Below, in pieces: positions 63,953-64,000 of a DNA stretch of 64,000 bases (its first letter is position 1; every line of letters begins with the position of its first letter). Origin of the DNA: Apoderus coryli (lineage: Eukaryota > Arthropoda > Insecta > Coleoptera > Attelabidae); contig OU452208.1 in the NCBI GenBank assembly GCA_911728435.2, positions 3,906,001 through 3,970,000 on the forward strand, given 5' to 3'. The notes beneath the pieces were generated by a model. The model worked only from the letters and a program-made list of their open reading frames with translations, ran no database searches and was not told the origin of the DNA. The translations under genes and the position numbers were made by a program.

Positions 63953-64000
63953 ATTTTACACTGACTTTGGATACACTATACCTAATGTGATCAAAATGAA

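Overview
The window looks like accessory, repeat-dominated DNA from an insect (or at least arthropod) nuclear genome. It is AT-rich, holds insect-type transposons (Tc1/mariner, Jockey/CR1-like non-LTR elements, Ty3/gypsy), a nuclear copy of mitochondrial cox3-trnG-nad3 in insect gene order with AGA/AGG standing at serine positions, and intron-split coding fragments such as a THAP gene. I see no bacterial operons and no complete single-copy host gene. The species cannot be named from the sequence.

Layout. 1-1123 is a decayed Tc1-like element, then a mitochondrial insert (about 1125-1525) and a 5'-truncated non-LTR element (1640-3195, minus). From about 3340 to 34270 runs a tandem array of a 3.7-kb unit, four copies broken up by insertions. 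Copy 1 carries a mariner fragment and, at 7676-8484, a head-to-head retrozyme with hammerhead ribozymes. Copy 3 is split by a 5.2-kb block with a large foldback element and by a non-LTR element (20722-26485) that itself contains a terminal-inverted-repeat DNA element coding for an intact 566-aa protein. Copy 4 contains a nearly full-length non-LTR element (27733-31860) with intact ORF1 and ORF2 joined by a canonical -1 slippery site.

34.3-37.4 kb holds repeats and another reverse transcriptase fragment. At 37474-37871 lie six tandem hairpins whose stems change in compensating pairs. 37913-46038 is copy A of a segmental duplication; copy B is at 54043-63952. Copy A contains a 2.94-kb element (40866-43809) with long terminal inverted repeats, a 9-bp target duplication and a CCTAACC-type satellite carrying nine copies of a hairpin module; copy B keeps the exact empty site. 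Copy B is instead interrupted by a young Ty3/gypsy element (58496-63793) with apparently identical LTRs. Between the copies are dispersed repeats, a non-LTR endonuclease fragment and the first exons of a THAP-domain gene, cut off at the edge of copy B.

There is no shared pathway. What links the parts is transposition: nested insertions give a relative timeline, and the paralogous copies provide empty sites. Probably active or recently active: the gypsy element, the 27.7-31.9 kb non-LTR element and possibly the 566-aa-coding DNA element. The retrozyme is the clearest catalytic RNA. The tandem hairpins and the satellite-bearing element are the features I could not match to anything known.
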